This document shows, piece by piece, positions 50,431 through 57,517 of a stretch of DNA of 64,000 nucleotides. This stretch comes from Verrucomicrobiales bacterium (GTDB taxonomy: Bacteria > Verrucomicrobiota > Verrucomicrobiia > Limisphaerales > UBA11358). Both the position numbers and the translations under genes were made by a program. The number at the start of each line of letters is the position of its first letter. Within the stretch, counting starts at the first letter, position 1. The notes below the pieces were generated by a model. It was given only the letters and a program-made list of their open reading frames with translations, did not search any database and was not told the DNA's origin. The stretch spans positions 177,039-241,038 of the forward strand of contig JAQTQB010000004.1 in NCBI GenBank assembly GCA_028712475.1. The letters run 5' to 3'.

Positions 50431-51798
50431 CTATGGATGCGTGAGGCGGAAGAAAAGATTTCCCGTCGTCGGAGAATTGGTCACGGTTTTGGTCGTGCCG
50501 TCGTCGCCTATGGTGCCGCTAAAGCTGGTCCAACTGGTGGTGTTCAAATTGGTATTCTGCTGCAAAGTCCAGCCCGCCCAACCCGTCCACTGCGACGCCC
50601 ATGACACCATCACTTTGTTGCTTGAATGATTGAGGGTCAGCAGCGGCAAGAAAGTTGAAGTGTTGATCACCACCGAAAGCGTGTTGCCATTACCATTTCC
50701 ATAATTTGCGCTGATCAAATCCAGCCTGCCATCTCCATTGATATCCGCCGTCACAGGTGAATCAGGATTGCTTCCCACACCCGGCAACGCGGCGAGAACG
50801 AAGCCGCCGCTGCCGTCATTTGTTAATACAGAAAGCGTGTTGTCATTATAGTTCGCACTAATTAAGTCCACGTTGCCGTCCCCGTTCACATCCGCAACCG
50901 CGACCGAACGGGGAATGGCTCCAACGCTTGGCGAGGAAGAAAGCGCAAAGCCACCGCTGCCGTCATTCGTTAAAATCGAAAGCGTGTTGTCAGTTGGGTT
51001 TGCGGAAATTAAATCTATTTTGCCATCCCCGTTGACATCCGCCGAATTGACTGAAAATGGGCCTCTCCCCACCATCGGCGAGGAAGATAGCACGAAGTTG
51101 CCGCTACCATCGTTGGTGAATATGGAAAGCGAGTTGGATCTGGTATTCGCGCAAATCAAATCCAGCTTGGCGTCTCCGTTGACATCCGCCGCAGTGACTG
51201 AACTCGGCCCTTGAGGTGCTGGTCCTACAACCAGCGTTGCATTTGAGCCAAAGCCACCAGTGCCGTTATTGGTCAAAACTGACAGCGTGTTGCCATCTCC
51301 TGTTGCTCCCCAATTTGCGCAAATCAAGTCTGCCTTGCCGTCTACATTGATATCCGCAGCCACGACCGAAGTAGGATTGTCACCCACAGTGTAAATTGCG
51401 TTGGAGCCTAAAATACCGGTGCCGTTATTCGTTAATACAATAATTTTGTTCGCCGGGGACAGGCTGCAAATCAAATCAGGTTTTCCATCGCCATTGATGT
51501 CTGCTGCAACGACAAATCTGGGTGAACTGGCCACCGCATAGGTGGCATTGGATCCAAGACTGCCGCTGCCTTTATTCGTCAATACCGAGAGATTATTATT
51601 CATGAAGTTTGCACAAACCAAATCTGCTTTGCCATCTCCATTGACATCTGCCGCCGCGACCGAAATCGGCACGCCGGGCGCAAAACCGCTGACCACGACA
51701 TAGTTGGTAGCAGGCGCAAAGCTAACTTGGGCGTGGAGCAGTGGATTCAGAACCAGCAATGCCAATCCAGCGAGCAATAGTTTGAGTGGAAATCTCAT
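50431..51798 (-). CDS. secreted FG-GAP/VCBS repeat protein
   Basis: 455 residues from ATG 51798, with signal peptide 'MRFPLKLLLAGLALLVLNPL' plus LHAQ. Seven FG-GAP/VCBS repeats of about 45-50 residues follow, each with a calcium-binding 'DVNGDGKADLICAN' loop and 'NTLSVLTNNGTGGF', giving an integrin-like beta propeller. The C-terminal 65 residues ('VMVSWASQWTGWAGWTLQQN', 'NLNTTSW', 'LFFRLTHP') are the shared verrucomicrobial C-terminal module. Extracellular; ligand unknown. The frame upstream of 51798 is not coding. Confidence 0.82.
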   Translation of the reverse strand: MRFPLKLLLAGLALLVLNPLLHAQVSFAPATNYVVVSGFAPGVPISVAAADVNGDGKADLVCANFMNNNLSVLTNKGSGSLGSNATYAVASSPRFVVAADINGDGKPDLICSLSPANKIIVLTNNGTGILGSNAIYTVGDNPTSVVAADINVDGKADLICANWGATGDGNTLSVLTNNGTGGFGSNATLVVGPAPQGPSSVTAADVNGDAKLDLICANTRSNSLSIFTNDGSGNFVLSSSPMVGRGPFSVNSADVNGDGKIDLISANPTDNTLSILTNDGSGGFALSSSPSVGAIPRSVAVADVNGDGNVDLISANYNDNTLSVLTNDGSGGFVLAALPGVGSNPDSPVTADINGDGRLDLISANYGNGNGNTLSVVINTSTFLPLLTLNHSSNKVMVSWASQWTGWAGWTLQQNTNLNTTSWTSFSGTIGDDGTTKTVTNSPTTGNLFFRLTHP

Positions 51799-51871
51799 GG
51801 CGTCAGTGATTTTAACTTTCACCACAGAGAGTAACAAGCCTTTTGATCCTCGCGCCAAAAGCTGACTGTTT

Positions 51872-52354
51872 TTAACCCGCCACTTTTTTGGCCGAAGCAT
51901 TGCGCAGCGAATTAAAATTCCCCTCCTCGCAGCACGCCACGAAACCTTCCGTGACGGTTTTCAATTCCTCCCAGCGCGCGCGGATTTGTTTGGCTTCGGC
52001 GGACGTGATTTGACTGTCGGCGGCGGCGGTGGCGATGACGGCGAGGAGGTCGGCAAATTCCTGCACGATCTGGTTCGTGGCCGGAATCAGGAAATGCGGA
52101 TGCGGCGCGTTCTTGGGATTCAAAATGAAGAAGCCGCCCGCGCGCTCGCAAATCCATTGGACCAGCCGCTGGTCGCCGGTGCTTTGGATGAGCGCCTCGA
52201 TGCGGTCGAGCGGATTGCCCGTGCCGCTGCCGGCGGCGTGGTCGGGCGCCTCGGACCACTTGTAAATCATGGAGATGGACAGGCCGAGGTCGGCGGAAAC
52301 TTTTTTCGGGGCGGCCTTTTCAAAAACTTCGCGCAGCAGTTCGTAGGATTGCAT
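51872..52354 (-). CDS. phage CII-like regulatory protein
   Basis: A 160-residue protein starting MQSYELLREVFEKAAPKKVS with helix-turn-helix 'VSADLGLSISMIYKWSEAPD' and then 'NPLDRIEALIQSTGDQRLVQ', the pattern of CII-like regulators related to Ogr/Cox proteins. The C-terminal half is helical. No other phage genes are near, so this is a domesticated or stand-alone regulator. The start at 52354 is preferred to 52417, whose extra residues look unconserved. Confidence 0.65.
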   Translation of the reverse strand: MQSYELLREVFEKAAPKKVSADLGLSISMIYKWSEAPDHAAGSGTGNPLDRIEALIQSTGDQRLVQWICERAGGFFILNPKNAPHPHFLIPATNQIVQEFADLLAVIATAAADSQITSAEAKQIRARWEELKTVTEGFVACCEEGNFNSLRNASAKKVAG

Positions 52355-52556
52355 GGCGGAACGATGGCCAAGTGCGGAAATGTTGGCAAGCGGGAACCGG
52401 CTATAAACAGGATGCAAAATTATAGATGCGCCATCCGCGGCGATGTTGTTTGATGGACGCAGAATATGAAATGGAACGATGGCAACGATGTCCCCTTCCG
52501 GCTTGCATGGCGGCAGGCGCGGTGTTCTAATCCAAAAAGTTAACCAACGAGGACTT

Positions 52557-53108
52557 ATGATGATTTATGCAATCTGTCTGGTCGTGGGTCTGGTGTTCAC
52601 TTTGGTGAGCGTGATCGCCGGCCATTTCTTTGGCGGGCATGACGCGCATGTGGCGGGCAGCGGCGGTCACGCGGAGGCGGGCGCGGACAGCAGCGACATG
52701 CCGGGCATTTCCATCTTCAGCCCCACGGTCATGGCTTCGTTTGTGACGGCGTTCGGCGGCTTCGGTTTGATCTTCACGCAATTTCCGATGACCAGCAAAA
52801 CCGTCGTCAGCGCGCCGCTCTCCATCTTTTGCGCGCTGCTTGTGGCGGGCGGCCTGTATAAATTTTTGAGCATGGTGTTTCGCCATACACAAAGCTCCAG
52901 CGAATCCCATGTGGCCAAGCTGGTCGGCACCGAGGCGAACGTCATCACGCCCATCGCGGAAAACGGCGTCGGCGAAATCGCCTATGTGGTCGGCGGCTCG
53001 CGTTACACGGCGGCGGCCCGCGCGGAAAAGGGCGCGTCGGTCGCCAGCGGCCAGACGGTGAAAATCACGCGCGTCGTCGGCACCCAATTTTACGTCACGA
53101 CAATTTGA
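52557..53108 (+). CDS. NfeD-like membrane protein, partner of flotillin
   Basis: A 183-residue protein with TM helices at residues 1-22, about 55-75 and 82-103, followed by a soluble OB-fold-like domain ('LVGTEANVITPIAENGVGEI' and 'YVVGGSRYTAAARAEKG'), as in the short NfeD/YuaF type. GAGGA precedes the ATG at 52557. It is followed by the flotillin gene, the standard pairing. The His-rich loop 'GHFFGGHDAHVAGSGGHAEA' between helices is an oddity. Confidence 0.82.
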   Translation: MMIYAICLVVGLVFTLVSVIAGHFFGGHDAHVAGSGGHAEAGADSSDMPGISIFSPTVMASFVTAFGGFGLIFTQFPMTSKTVVSAPLSIFCALLVAGGLYKFLSMVFRHTQSSSESHVAKLVGTEANVITPIAENGVGEIAYVVGGSRYTAAARAEKGASVASGQTVKITRVVGTQFYVTTI

Positions 53109-53142
53109 ACTCTCAACCCTCAACTAAAAACTATCAACTGAT

Positions 53143-54660
53143 ATGAACCTCGCTCCCCTGCTCGCCGAATTGAACTTCCTGCAAAGCGGCGTCGCCATCA
53201 TCGCGGCGGTCGTCATTGTCATCGTTGTGTTTCTGCTGCTTTACATGGTGTTCAGCCGTTACACCAAGGTCGGTCCAAACCAGGTGCTGATCGTGTCCGG
53301 CCGCAAACACACTTTGGAGGACGGCTCGCAGGTCGGCTTCCGTATCGTCAAGGGCGGCGGCACATTCGTCCTGCCGATTTTTGAAAAGGTGGACATCCTC
53401 TCGCTGGAACTGCTGACGATTGATGTGCAGACGCCGGAAGTTTACACCAGCAAAGGCGTGCCGGTGAAGGTGGACGGCGTGGCGCAGATCAAGGTCAAGG
53501 GCGACGACGTCTCCATCCGCACCTCGGCGGAACAATTTCTCGGCAAGGCCACCGACGAAATCCGCAACATCGCCACGCAGACGCTCGAAGGCCATTTGCG
53601 CGCGATTCTCGGCACGATGACCGTCGAGGAGATTTATCAGAACCGCGACGCGTTCGCCCAGAAAGTCCAGGAAGTGGCGGCGGGCGACATGGCGAACATG
53701 GGGCTGGGCATTGTCAGTTTCACCATTCGCGACATCCGCGATACGCAGGGTTATCTCGACGCGCTCGGCAAGCCGCGCATCGCGCAGGTCAAACGCGACG
53801 CCACCATCGCGCAGGCCGAGGCCGACCGCGATTCGCAAATCCGCTCCGCGCAGGCCAAGCAGGCGGGGCAGGAAGCCCAGTTCGCCGCTGATTCAAAGAT
53901 TGCCGAGGCGCAACGCGATTATCAATCGAACGTCGCGCAGTATCAGGCCGTCGTAAACCAGAAAAAAGCCGAGGCCGACCTCGCGTATGATTTGCAACGG
54001 TTCAAAACCGGCCAGCTCGTGAAGGCCGAAGAAGTGCAGGTGCAGATCATCGAGAAGCAGAAGCAGATTGAATTGCAACAGCAGGAAATCCAGCGCAAAC
54101 AGCGCGAGCTTGAAGCGAACGTGCAGAAGCCCGCCGATGCCGAGCGTTACAAAGTCGAGACGCTCGCGAACGCCCGGAAATTTCAATTGGAAACCGAAGC
54201 GGCGGGCGCAGCATCCGCGACCAAGGCCACCGGTTTTGCCAGCGCCGACGTGACCAAGGCGACGGGCGTGGCCGAGGCCGAGGCGAACAAGGCGCGCGGT
54301 CTGGCCGAGGCTTCCGTCATCGAAGCGCAAGGCAAAGCGACCGCCGAGGCGATGCGCGTGAAGGCAGATTCCTTCAAGCAATATAACGAAGCGGCAGTCA
54401 TCGAAATGATCATGCGCGTGCTGCCGGAAATCGCCGGCAAGATCAGCGAACCGCTCGCGAAAACCGAGAAGATGGTCATCATCAATTCCGGCAACGGCCC
54501 CGGCGGCGGCGCGAGCAAGCTCACCGGCGACGTGACGCAAATCATCAGCCAGTTGCCGCCCATCATCGAAAGCCTGACCGGCGTGAAGTTTGAGAAATTG
54601 ATGGAGCAAGTCCCCGCGCTGAAACGGGCGATGGGGAAGGACGCGGGTGAGAGCAAATAA
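53143..54660 (+). CDS. flotillin family protein (FloT/YqiK-like)
   Basis: A 505-residue membrane-microdomain scaffold. One N-terminal TM segment ('VAIIAAVVIVIVVFLLLYMVF'), then an SPFH/band 7 domain ('VGPNQVLIVSGRKHTLEDGS', 'TPEVYTSKGVPVKVDGVAQI', 'IASQTLEGHLRAIL'-type 'IATQTLEGHLRAILGTMTVE'), then a long Ala/Glu-rich coiled coil (residues about 220-400) and a C-terminal tail 'LPPIIESLTGVKFEKLMEQV'. It probably organises membrane domains with the NfeD partner 34 bp upstream. Confidence 0.92.
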   Translation: MNLAPLLAELNFLQSGVAIIAAVVIVIVVFLLLYMVFSRYTKVGPNQVLIVSGRKHTLEDGSQVGFRIVKGGGTFVLPIFEKVDILSLELLTIDVQTPEVYTSKGVPVKVDGVAQIKVKGDDVSIRTSAEQFLGKATDEIRNIATQTLEGHLRAILGTMTVEEIYQNRDAFAQKVQEVAAGDMANMGLGIVSFTIRDIRDTQGYLDALGKPRIAQVKRDATIAQAEADRDSQIRSAQAKQAGQEAQFAADSKIAEAQRDYQSNVAQYQAVVNQKKAEADLAYDLQRFKTGQLVKAEEVQVQIIEKQKQIELQQQEIQRKQRELEANVQKPADAERYKVETLANARKFQLETEAAGAASATKATGFASADVTKATGVAEAEANKARGLAEASVIEAQGKATAEAMRVKADSFKQYNEAAVIEMIMRVLPEIAGKISEPLAKTEKMVIINSGNGPGGGASKLTGDVTQIISQLPPIIESLTGVKFEKLMEQVPALKRAMGKDAGESK

Positions 54661-54665
54661 TAAAT

Positions 54666-54725
54666 CCCGTAGGAGCCGAGGTAACGAGGCTCAAATTAGA
54701 GACTCCTTACGTCGTCTCCTACGGG
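54666..54725. repeat. inverted repeat, copy 2 of a three-copy intergenic family
   Basis: Ends CCCGTAGGAGCCGAGGTAAC and TACGTCGTCTCCTACGGG are inverted complements, with the flanking CCCG/CGGG extending the palindrome. Same family as 43545-43616 and 55018-55081. Non-coding, just after flotillin. Confidence 0.88.
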
Positions 54726-54747
54726 TTGAAACGAGAAAGGTAAAACT

Positions 54748-54993
54748 ATGATCGCAGCATTTATTGGTGGTGGAGAAATCATCCTGCTGATGGCGATGTT
54801 GTTCATCATTCCCTTCGCACTCGCGCTGTTTGCCTTTTGGATTTGGATGCTGATTTCCGCGATTCAGAACAAGGGCTTGAACGAAGGCGAAAAGATTGCC
54901 TGGGTGCTGGTGATTGCGCTGCTGCATTTATTGGGAGCAATCATTTATTTCTTTGTCGGCCATCCGAAACGAAAGATGCCGTTGGTGGTTTGA
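54748..54993 (+). CDS. PLDc_N domain small membrane protein
   Basis: 81 residues with two TM helices ('LLMAMLFIIPFALALFAFWI' and 'IAWVLVIALLHLLGAIIYFF') and the family ending 'YFFVGHPKRK', i.e. the phospholipase D nuclease N-terminal domain as a stand-alone protein. A purine-rich ribosome binding site (GAAAGG) precedes the ATG. It is bracketed by copies 2 and 3 of the inverted repeat, 22 and 24 bp away. Function unknown, probably envelope related. Confidence 0.75.
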   Translation: MIAAFIGGGEIILLMAMLFIIPFALALFAFWIWMLISAIQNKGLNEGEKIAWVLVIALLHLLGAIIYFFVGHPKRKMPLVV

Positions 54994-55017
54994 AACGATG
55001 CAATGATTAAAATCTGG

Positions 55018-55081
55018 CAGGAGCCGAGGTGACGAGGCTCAAATTTAAAAAATGTTAGAGACTCCTCACGTCGTCTCCTAC
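55018..55081. repeat. inverted repeat, copy 3 of a three-copy intergenic family
   Basis: CAGGAGCCGAGGTGACGAGG at the left and CCTCACGTCGTCTCCTAC at the right, with an AT-rich centre. Lies between the PLDc_N and PspC genes and abuts the PspC ribosome binding region. Confidence 0.86.
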
Positions 55082-55089
55082 AAATAAAA

Positions 55090-55326
55090 ATGAAACTGTG
55101 CCGTTCACATGATGATTACCATATCGCCGGAGTCTGCGGCGGGCTGGCTAAAAATTTCGGCTGGGATTCCAGCCGGTTGCGGATTGTCTGGGTGCTGGCG
55201 ACGATTTTCACGGCCTTTGCCGGCGTGGTGATTTATCTGGCGCTGTGGTATCTGATGCCGGAAGAACCGCCGCCCGCGCCCGCCTTCGACCCGCCGCCGT
55301 TGCAGCCGTGGAAAAAGTCGGTGTGA
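55090..55326 (+). CDS. PspC domain protein
   Basis: A 78-residue protein beginning MKLCRSHDDYHIAGVCGGLA, the PspC consensus, followed by one TM helix ('VWVLATIFTAFAGVVIYLAL') and a Pro-rich tail ('PEEPPPAPAFDPPPLQPW'). PspC proteins sense or stabilise the membrane under stress. It follows the flotillin group, which fits an envelope-stress theme. Confidence 0.88.
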   Translation: MKLCRSHDDYHIAGVCGGLAKNFGWDSSRLRIVWVLATIFTAFAGVVIYLALWYLMPEEPPPAPAFDPPPLQPWKKSV

Positions 55327-55332
55327 AATGTT

Positions 55333-55890
55333 ATGACGGAGAATGAACAAACCAAAATCTGTCCGCTTTGTGCCGAAACAATCAAAGAGGCAGCGAAAGT
55401 ATGTCCGTTCTGTCAGACACGCCAAAATCGTTTTTGTCTTTTGGCAGCCGAACTGGTTTCAGTTGTCGTTGTCTTGCTCGTCCTGGTCGGTCTGCCGATA
55501 TTCTGCGAAAAGATGTTGCCAGCCGAATCTGATGAAACTTCAAGCTTGGCGTTTGTGATTCACCGGAGCGATTTGTCTATTGACCATCCCTTTTGGGAAG
55601 CCAACGGAAACAAGAGCGGTGACTATTGGCTGACCGGATTGGTGACCAACAAAGGAAGCCTTGCTTGGCGAGTTCACGGTTTTGAACTGAAGATTTTTGA
55701 CGGCAAAAACAACCTGCAAGATGTTGCACACCCCGATTTGAACAAGTCGGAAGTGTTTGTAGTCCAGCCGGGACAGGAGCACACGTTCAAAGTCCGGTTC
55801 AGTTCGCAAGTGTTGGAGGCCGGTTCAAAGCTGTCTGTTCGCGTTCAAAAAGCGACTGACGGGCGCGATCATTATGATCCGGGAGATTGA
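55333..55890 (+). CDS. zinc-ribbon membrane-anchored protein, paralogue A
   Basis: 185 residues: a zinc ribbon 'ICPLCAETIKEAAKVCPFCQ' (two CPxC pairs), a TM helix ('LVSVVVVLLVLVGLPIFCEK') and an extracytoplasmic beta domain ('YWLTGLVTNKGSLAWRVHGF', 'DGKNNLQDV', 'VVQPGQEHTFKVRF') like the FxLYD/DUF3426 class that follows zinc ribbons. It starts 6 bp after the PspC stop. The next gene is a paralogue with the same layout. Function unknown; AT-rich. Confidence 0.68.
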   Translation: MTENEQTKICPLCAETIKEAAKVCPFCQTRQNRFCLLAAELVSVVVVLLVLVGLPIFCEKMLPAESDETSSLAFVIHRSDLSIDHPFWEANGNKSGDYWLTGLVTNKGSLAWRVHGFELKIFDGKNNLQDVAHPDLNKSEVFVVQPGQEHTFKVRFSSQVLEAGSKLSVRVQKATDGRDHYDPGD

Positions 55891-55896
55891 ATAGCC

Positions 55897-56436
55897 ATGA
55901 ATTACGAATCCAAAAAAACGTGCCCCTTCTGCGCGGAAACAATTCTAGCGGCGGCGAAAATCTGTCCGCGCTGCCGTCAATGGATTTCATGGCGTTCTTT
56001 TCGGAACCCGGTGGTAGGACTGATCATAACGCTCTGCGTAATGTTTATGGCTGGCGGTTGCGTGGTGTTTTTCTTCACTCATGTGTTCAGCCGCATTTTC
56101 AATCCTCCGCCCTATTACGCCGATCATGTGGGTTCGCTGCAAATCCTCCAATCAAACATGTTCTTCAAGGACACAACAAACGGCCCGCGCATTTACATCA
56201 CGGGCATTCTCACGAACCAAAGTCAAATTGCCTGGCATGACATTGAATTTGAATGCCGTTTCGTGGGAACCAATGGCAATTTAATTGATGCTTATACCAG
56301 TCGTAGTTACTCGACGATTCAAGCAAACGACGACAGTGCATTCCGGGTCACCGTTGCACCAATCAAAGATTTTCAAGAATATGCAAATATGAAGTTGTTT
56401 ATTTCCAACGCGAGAAATGTGAAAAGCCTTTATTGA
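55897..56436 (+). CDS. zinc-ribbon membrane-anchored protein, paralogue B
   Basis: 179 residues with the same order as its neighbour: ribbon 'TCPFCAETILAAAKICPRCR', TM 'VGLIITLCVMFMAGGCVVFF', then 'RIYITGILTNQSQIAWHDIE' and 'STIQANDDSAFRVTVAPI', a FxLYD-like beta domain. The 6-bp spacing and shared domains point to a tandem duplication followed by divergence. The stop is 8 bp before the duplicated start of the carbonic anhydrase gene. Confidence 0.68.
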   Translation: MNYESKKTCPFCAETILAAAKICPRCRQWISWRSFRNPVVGLIITLCVMFMAGGCVVFFFTHVFSRIFNPPPYYADHVGSLQILQSNMFFKDTTNGPRIYITGILTNQSQIAWHDIEFECRFVGTNGNLIDAYTSRSYSTIQANDDSAFRVTVAPIKDFQEYANMKLFISNARNVKSLY

Positions 56437-56444
56437 ATTCTTGT

Positions 56445-56496
56445 ATGCGCCTCTTCGAAGCCATCATTGACGCGAATCACCGGGCGGTGGCCGGCG
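56445..56496 (+). pseudogene. duplicated 5' fragment of the carbonic anhydrase gene
   Basis: ATG and the next 16 codons (MRLFEAIIDANHRAVAG) repeat the start of the intact gene at 57518. The DNA repeat, 56444-56496 and 57517-57569, is 53 bp with two mismatches. Homology ends at CCGGCG. The frame runs on to 56615 through the hairpin array and then stops. The fragment marks where the BRO-family gene entered. Confidence 0.88.
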
Positions 56497-56520
56497 GTCA
56501 AGGTGCCGGCTTTGAGCCGC

Positions 56521-56640
56521 CAGTTGGTGACAAATCGTCACCGACTGAAGACCGGCTGCTGCCGCGTCAGCCAACCGGTAACAAATTGTTACCGGTTGAA
56601 AGCAGTCGGAATTGAGTCGGTTACAAATTGTAACCGACTG
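56521..56640 (+). repeat. array of three covarying 25-27 nt hairpins upstream of the BRO gene
   Basis: Hairpin 1 (56521-56547) has arms CAGTTGGTGAC and GTCACCGACTG. Hairpin 2 (56572-56598) has CAACCGGTAAC and GTTACCGGTTG. Hairpin 3 (56615-56639) has AGTCGGTTAC and GTAACCGACT. All share the centre AAATT or AAATC. Where an arm differs between copies, the partner arm changes to match, so pairing is conserved rather than sequence. Centres are 51 and 42 bp apart. A fourth copy lies in the coding sequence at 56856-56882. Confidence 0.9.
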
Positions 56641-56675
56641 AAAACAGCCGCCGCCGAACAAGCCAAATTGACAAC

Positions 56676-57512
56676 ATGAAAGACGACCTCGCGATTTTTG
56701 AGGGTTATCAAATCCGCCGCCATTACGACGAGCAGACCGAAACGTGGTGGTTTTCCGTGGTGGACATCATCCGGGTGCTGACGCAGCAGGCGGATTTTCA
56801 GGCGGCCAGAAAGTATTGGAAGGTCTTGAAAGGCCGGCTGAACAAGGAGGGCAGTCAGTTGGTAACAAATTGTTACCAACTGAAAATGACGGCGGACGAC
56901 GGGAAAATGCGGCTCACCGACGCGGCCACGGCTGAAACCCTTTTGCGCCTGGTGCAGAGCGTTCCCAGCCCCAAGGCCGAACCGATCAAGCTTTGGCTGG
57001 CCAAGGTCGGCTACGAACGGATGCAGGAAATGGCCGATCCCGCCCGCTCGCTCGTCCGCGCCCGCGAGACGTGGCAAAAACAAGGACGCAGCGCCAAGTG
57101 GATTGAGCAACGCATGACCGGGCAGGAAACACGCAACAAGCTCACCGATTATTGGGCCGGGCATAACATCAAAAAGGGCGATGAATTTGCCATTCTCACC
57201 AATATCATCCATCAGGAGTGGGCCGGGGTAAGCGTCCAGTCTCACAAAAACCTCAAAGCCCTGAAAACGGAAAACCTGCGGGATCACATGAGCGAGGCGG
57301 AGTTGATCTTCACCGCGCTGGCCGAGTTGTCCACCCGCCAGATCGCCGAGAGCGTGGACGCCACCGGCATGACGGAAAACAAGGTTGCCGCCAAAACCGG
57401 CGGGCGCATCGCCAAAAAAGCCCGGTTGGAACTGGAGGCAAAAACCGGACGCAAGGTCGTCACCGGCGAAAATTATCTGCCGCCGTCCCAAACCGCCAAG
57501 CAACTCAAATAA
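56676..57512 (+). CDS. BRO-N / DNA damage-inducible protein D-like protein
   Basis: 278 residues. N-terminal BRO-N-like domain: 'AIFEGYQIRRHYDEQTETWW' then 'FSVVDIIRVLTQQADFQAAR', with the family block 'GSQLVTNCYQLKM' and 'AEPIKLWLAKVGYERMQEMA'. The C-terminal part ('DEFAILTNIIHQEWAGVSVQ', 'HKNLKALKTENLRDHMSEAE', 'KKARLELEAKTGRKVVTGEN') matches DinD-like proteins, for which a role in SOS response and RecA filament disassembly is described in E. coli DinD. It lies inside the split carbonic anhydrase locus, so it arrived as a mobile unit, but no transposase is present. Part of its code (56856-56882) forms a hairpin like those upstream. Confidence 0.85.
   Translation: MKDDLAIFEGYQIRRHYDEQTETWWFSVVDIIRVLTQQADFQAARKYWKVLKGRLNKEGSQLVTNCYQLKMTADDGKMRLTDAATAETLLRLVQSVPSPKAEPIKLWLAKVGYERMQEMADPARSLVRARETWQKQGRSAKWIEQRMTGQETRNKLTDYWAGHNIKKGDEFAILTNIIHQEWAGVSVQSHKNLKALKTENLRDHMSEAELIFTALAELSTRQIAESVDATGMTENKVAAKTGGRIAKKARLELEAKTGRKVVTGENYLPPSQTAKQLK
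56856..56882 (+). repeat. fourth hairpin copy, inside the BRO-family gene
   Basis: Arms CAGTTGGTAAC (56856-56866) and GTTACCAACTG (56872-56882) pair perfectly around AAATT. It encodes the SQLVTNCYQL block, which is conserved in the protein family, so the coding hairpin may be the source of the upstream copies. Confidence 0.9.
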
Positions 57513-57517
57513 ACTCT

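Noticed and set aside
51872..52354. Prophage suggested by the CII-like regulator
   Set aside because: No integrase, capsid, terminase or tail genes are nearby; only housekeeping and envelope genes surround it.
56521..56882. Possible CRISPR array in the repeated palindromes
   Set aside because: Spacing is irregular, one copy lies in coding DNA, arm sequences differ between copies and no cas gene is present.
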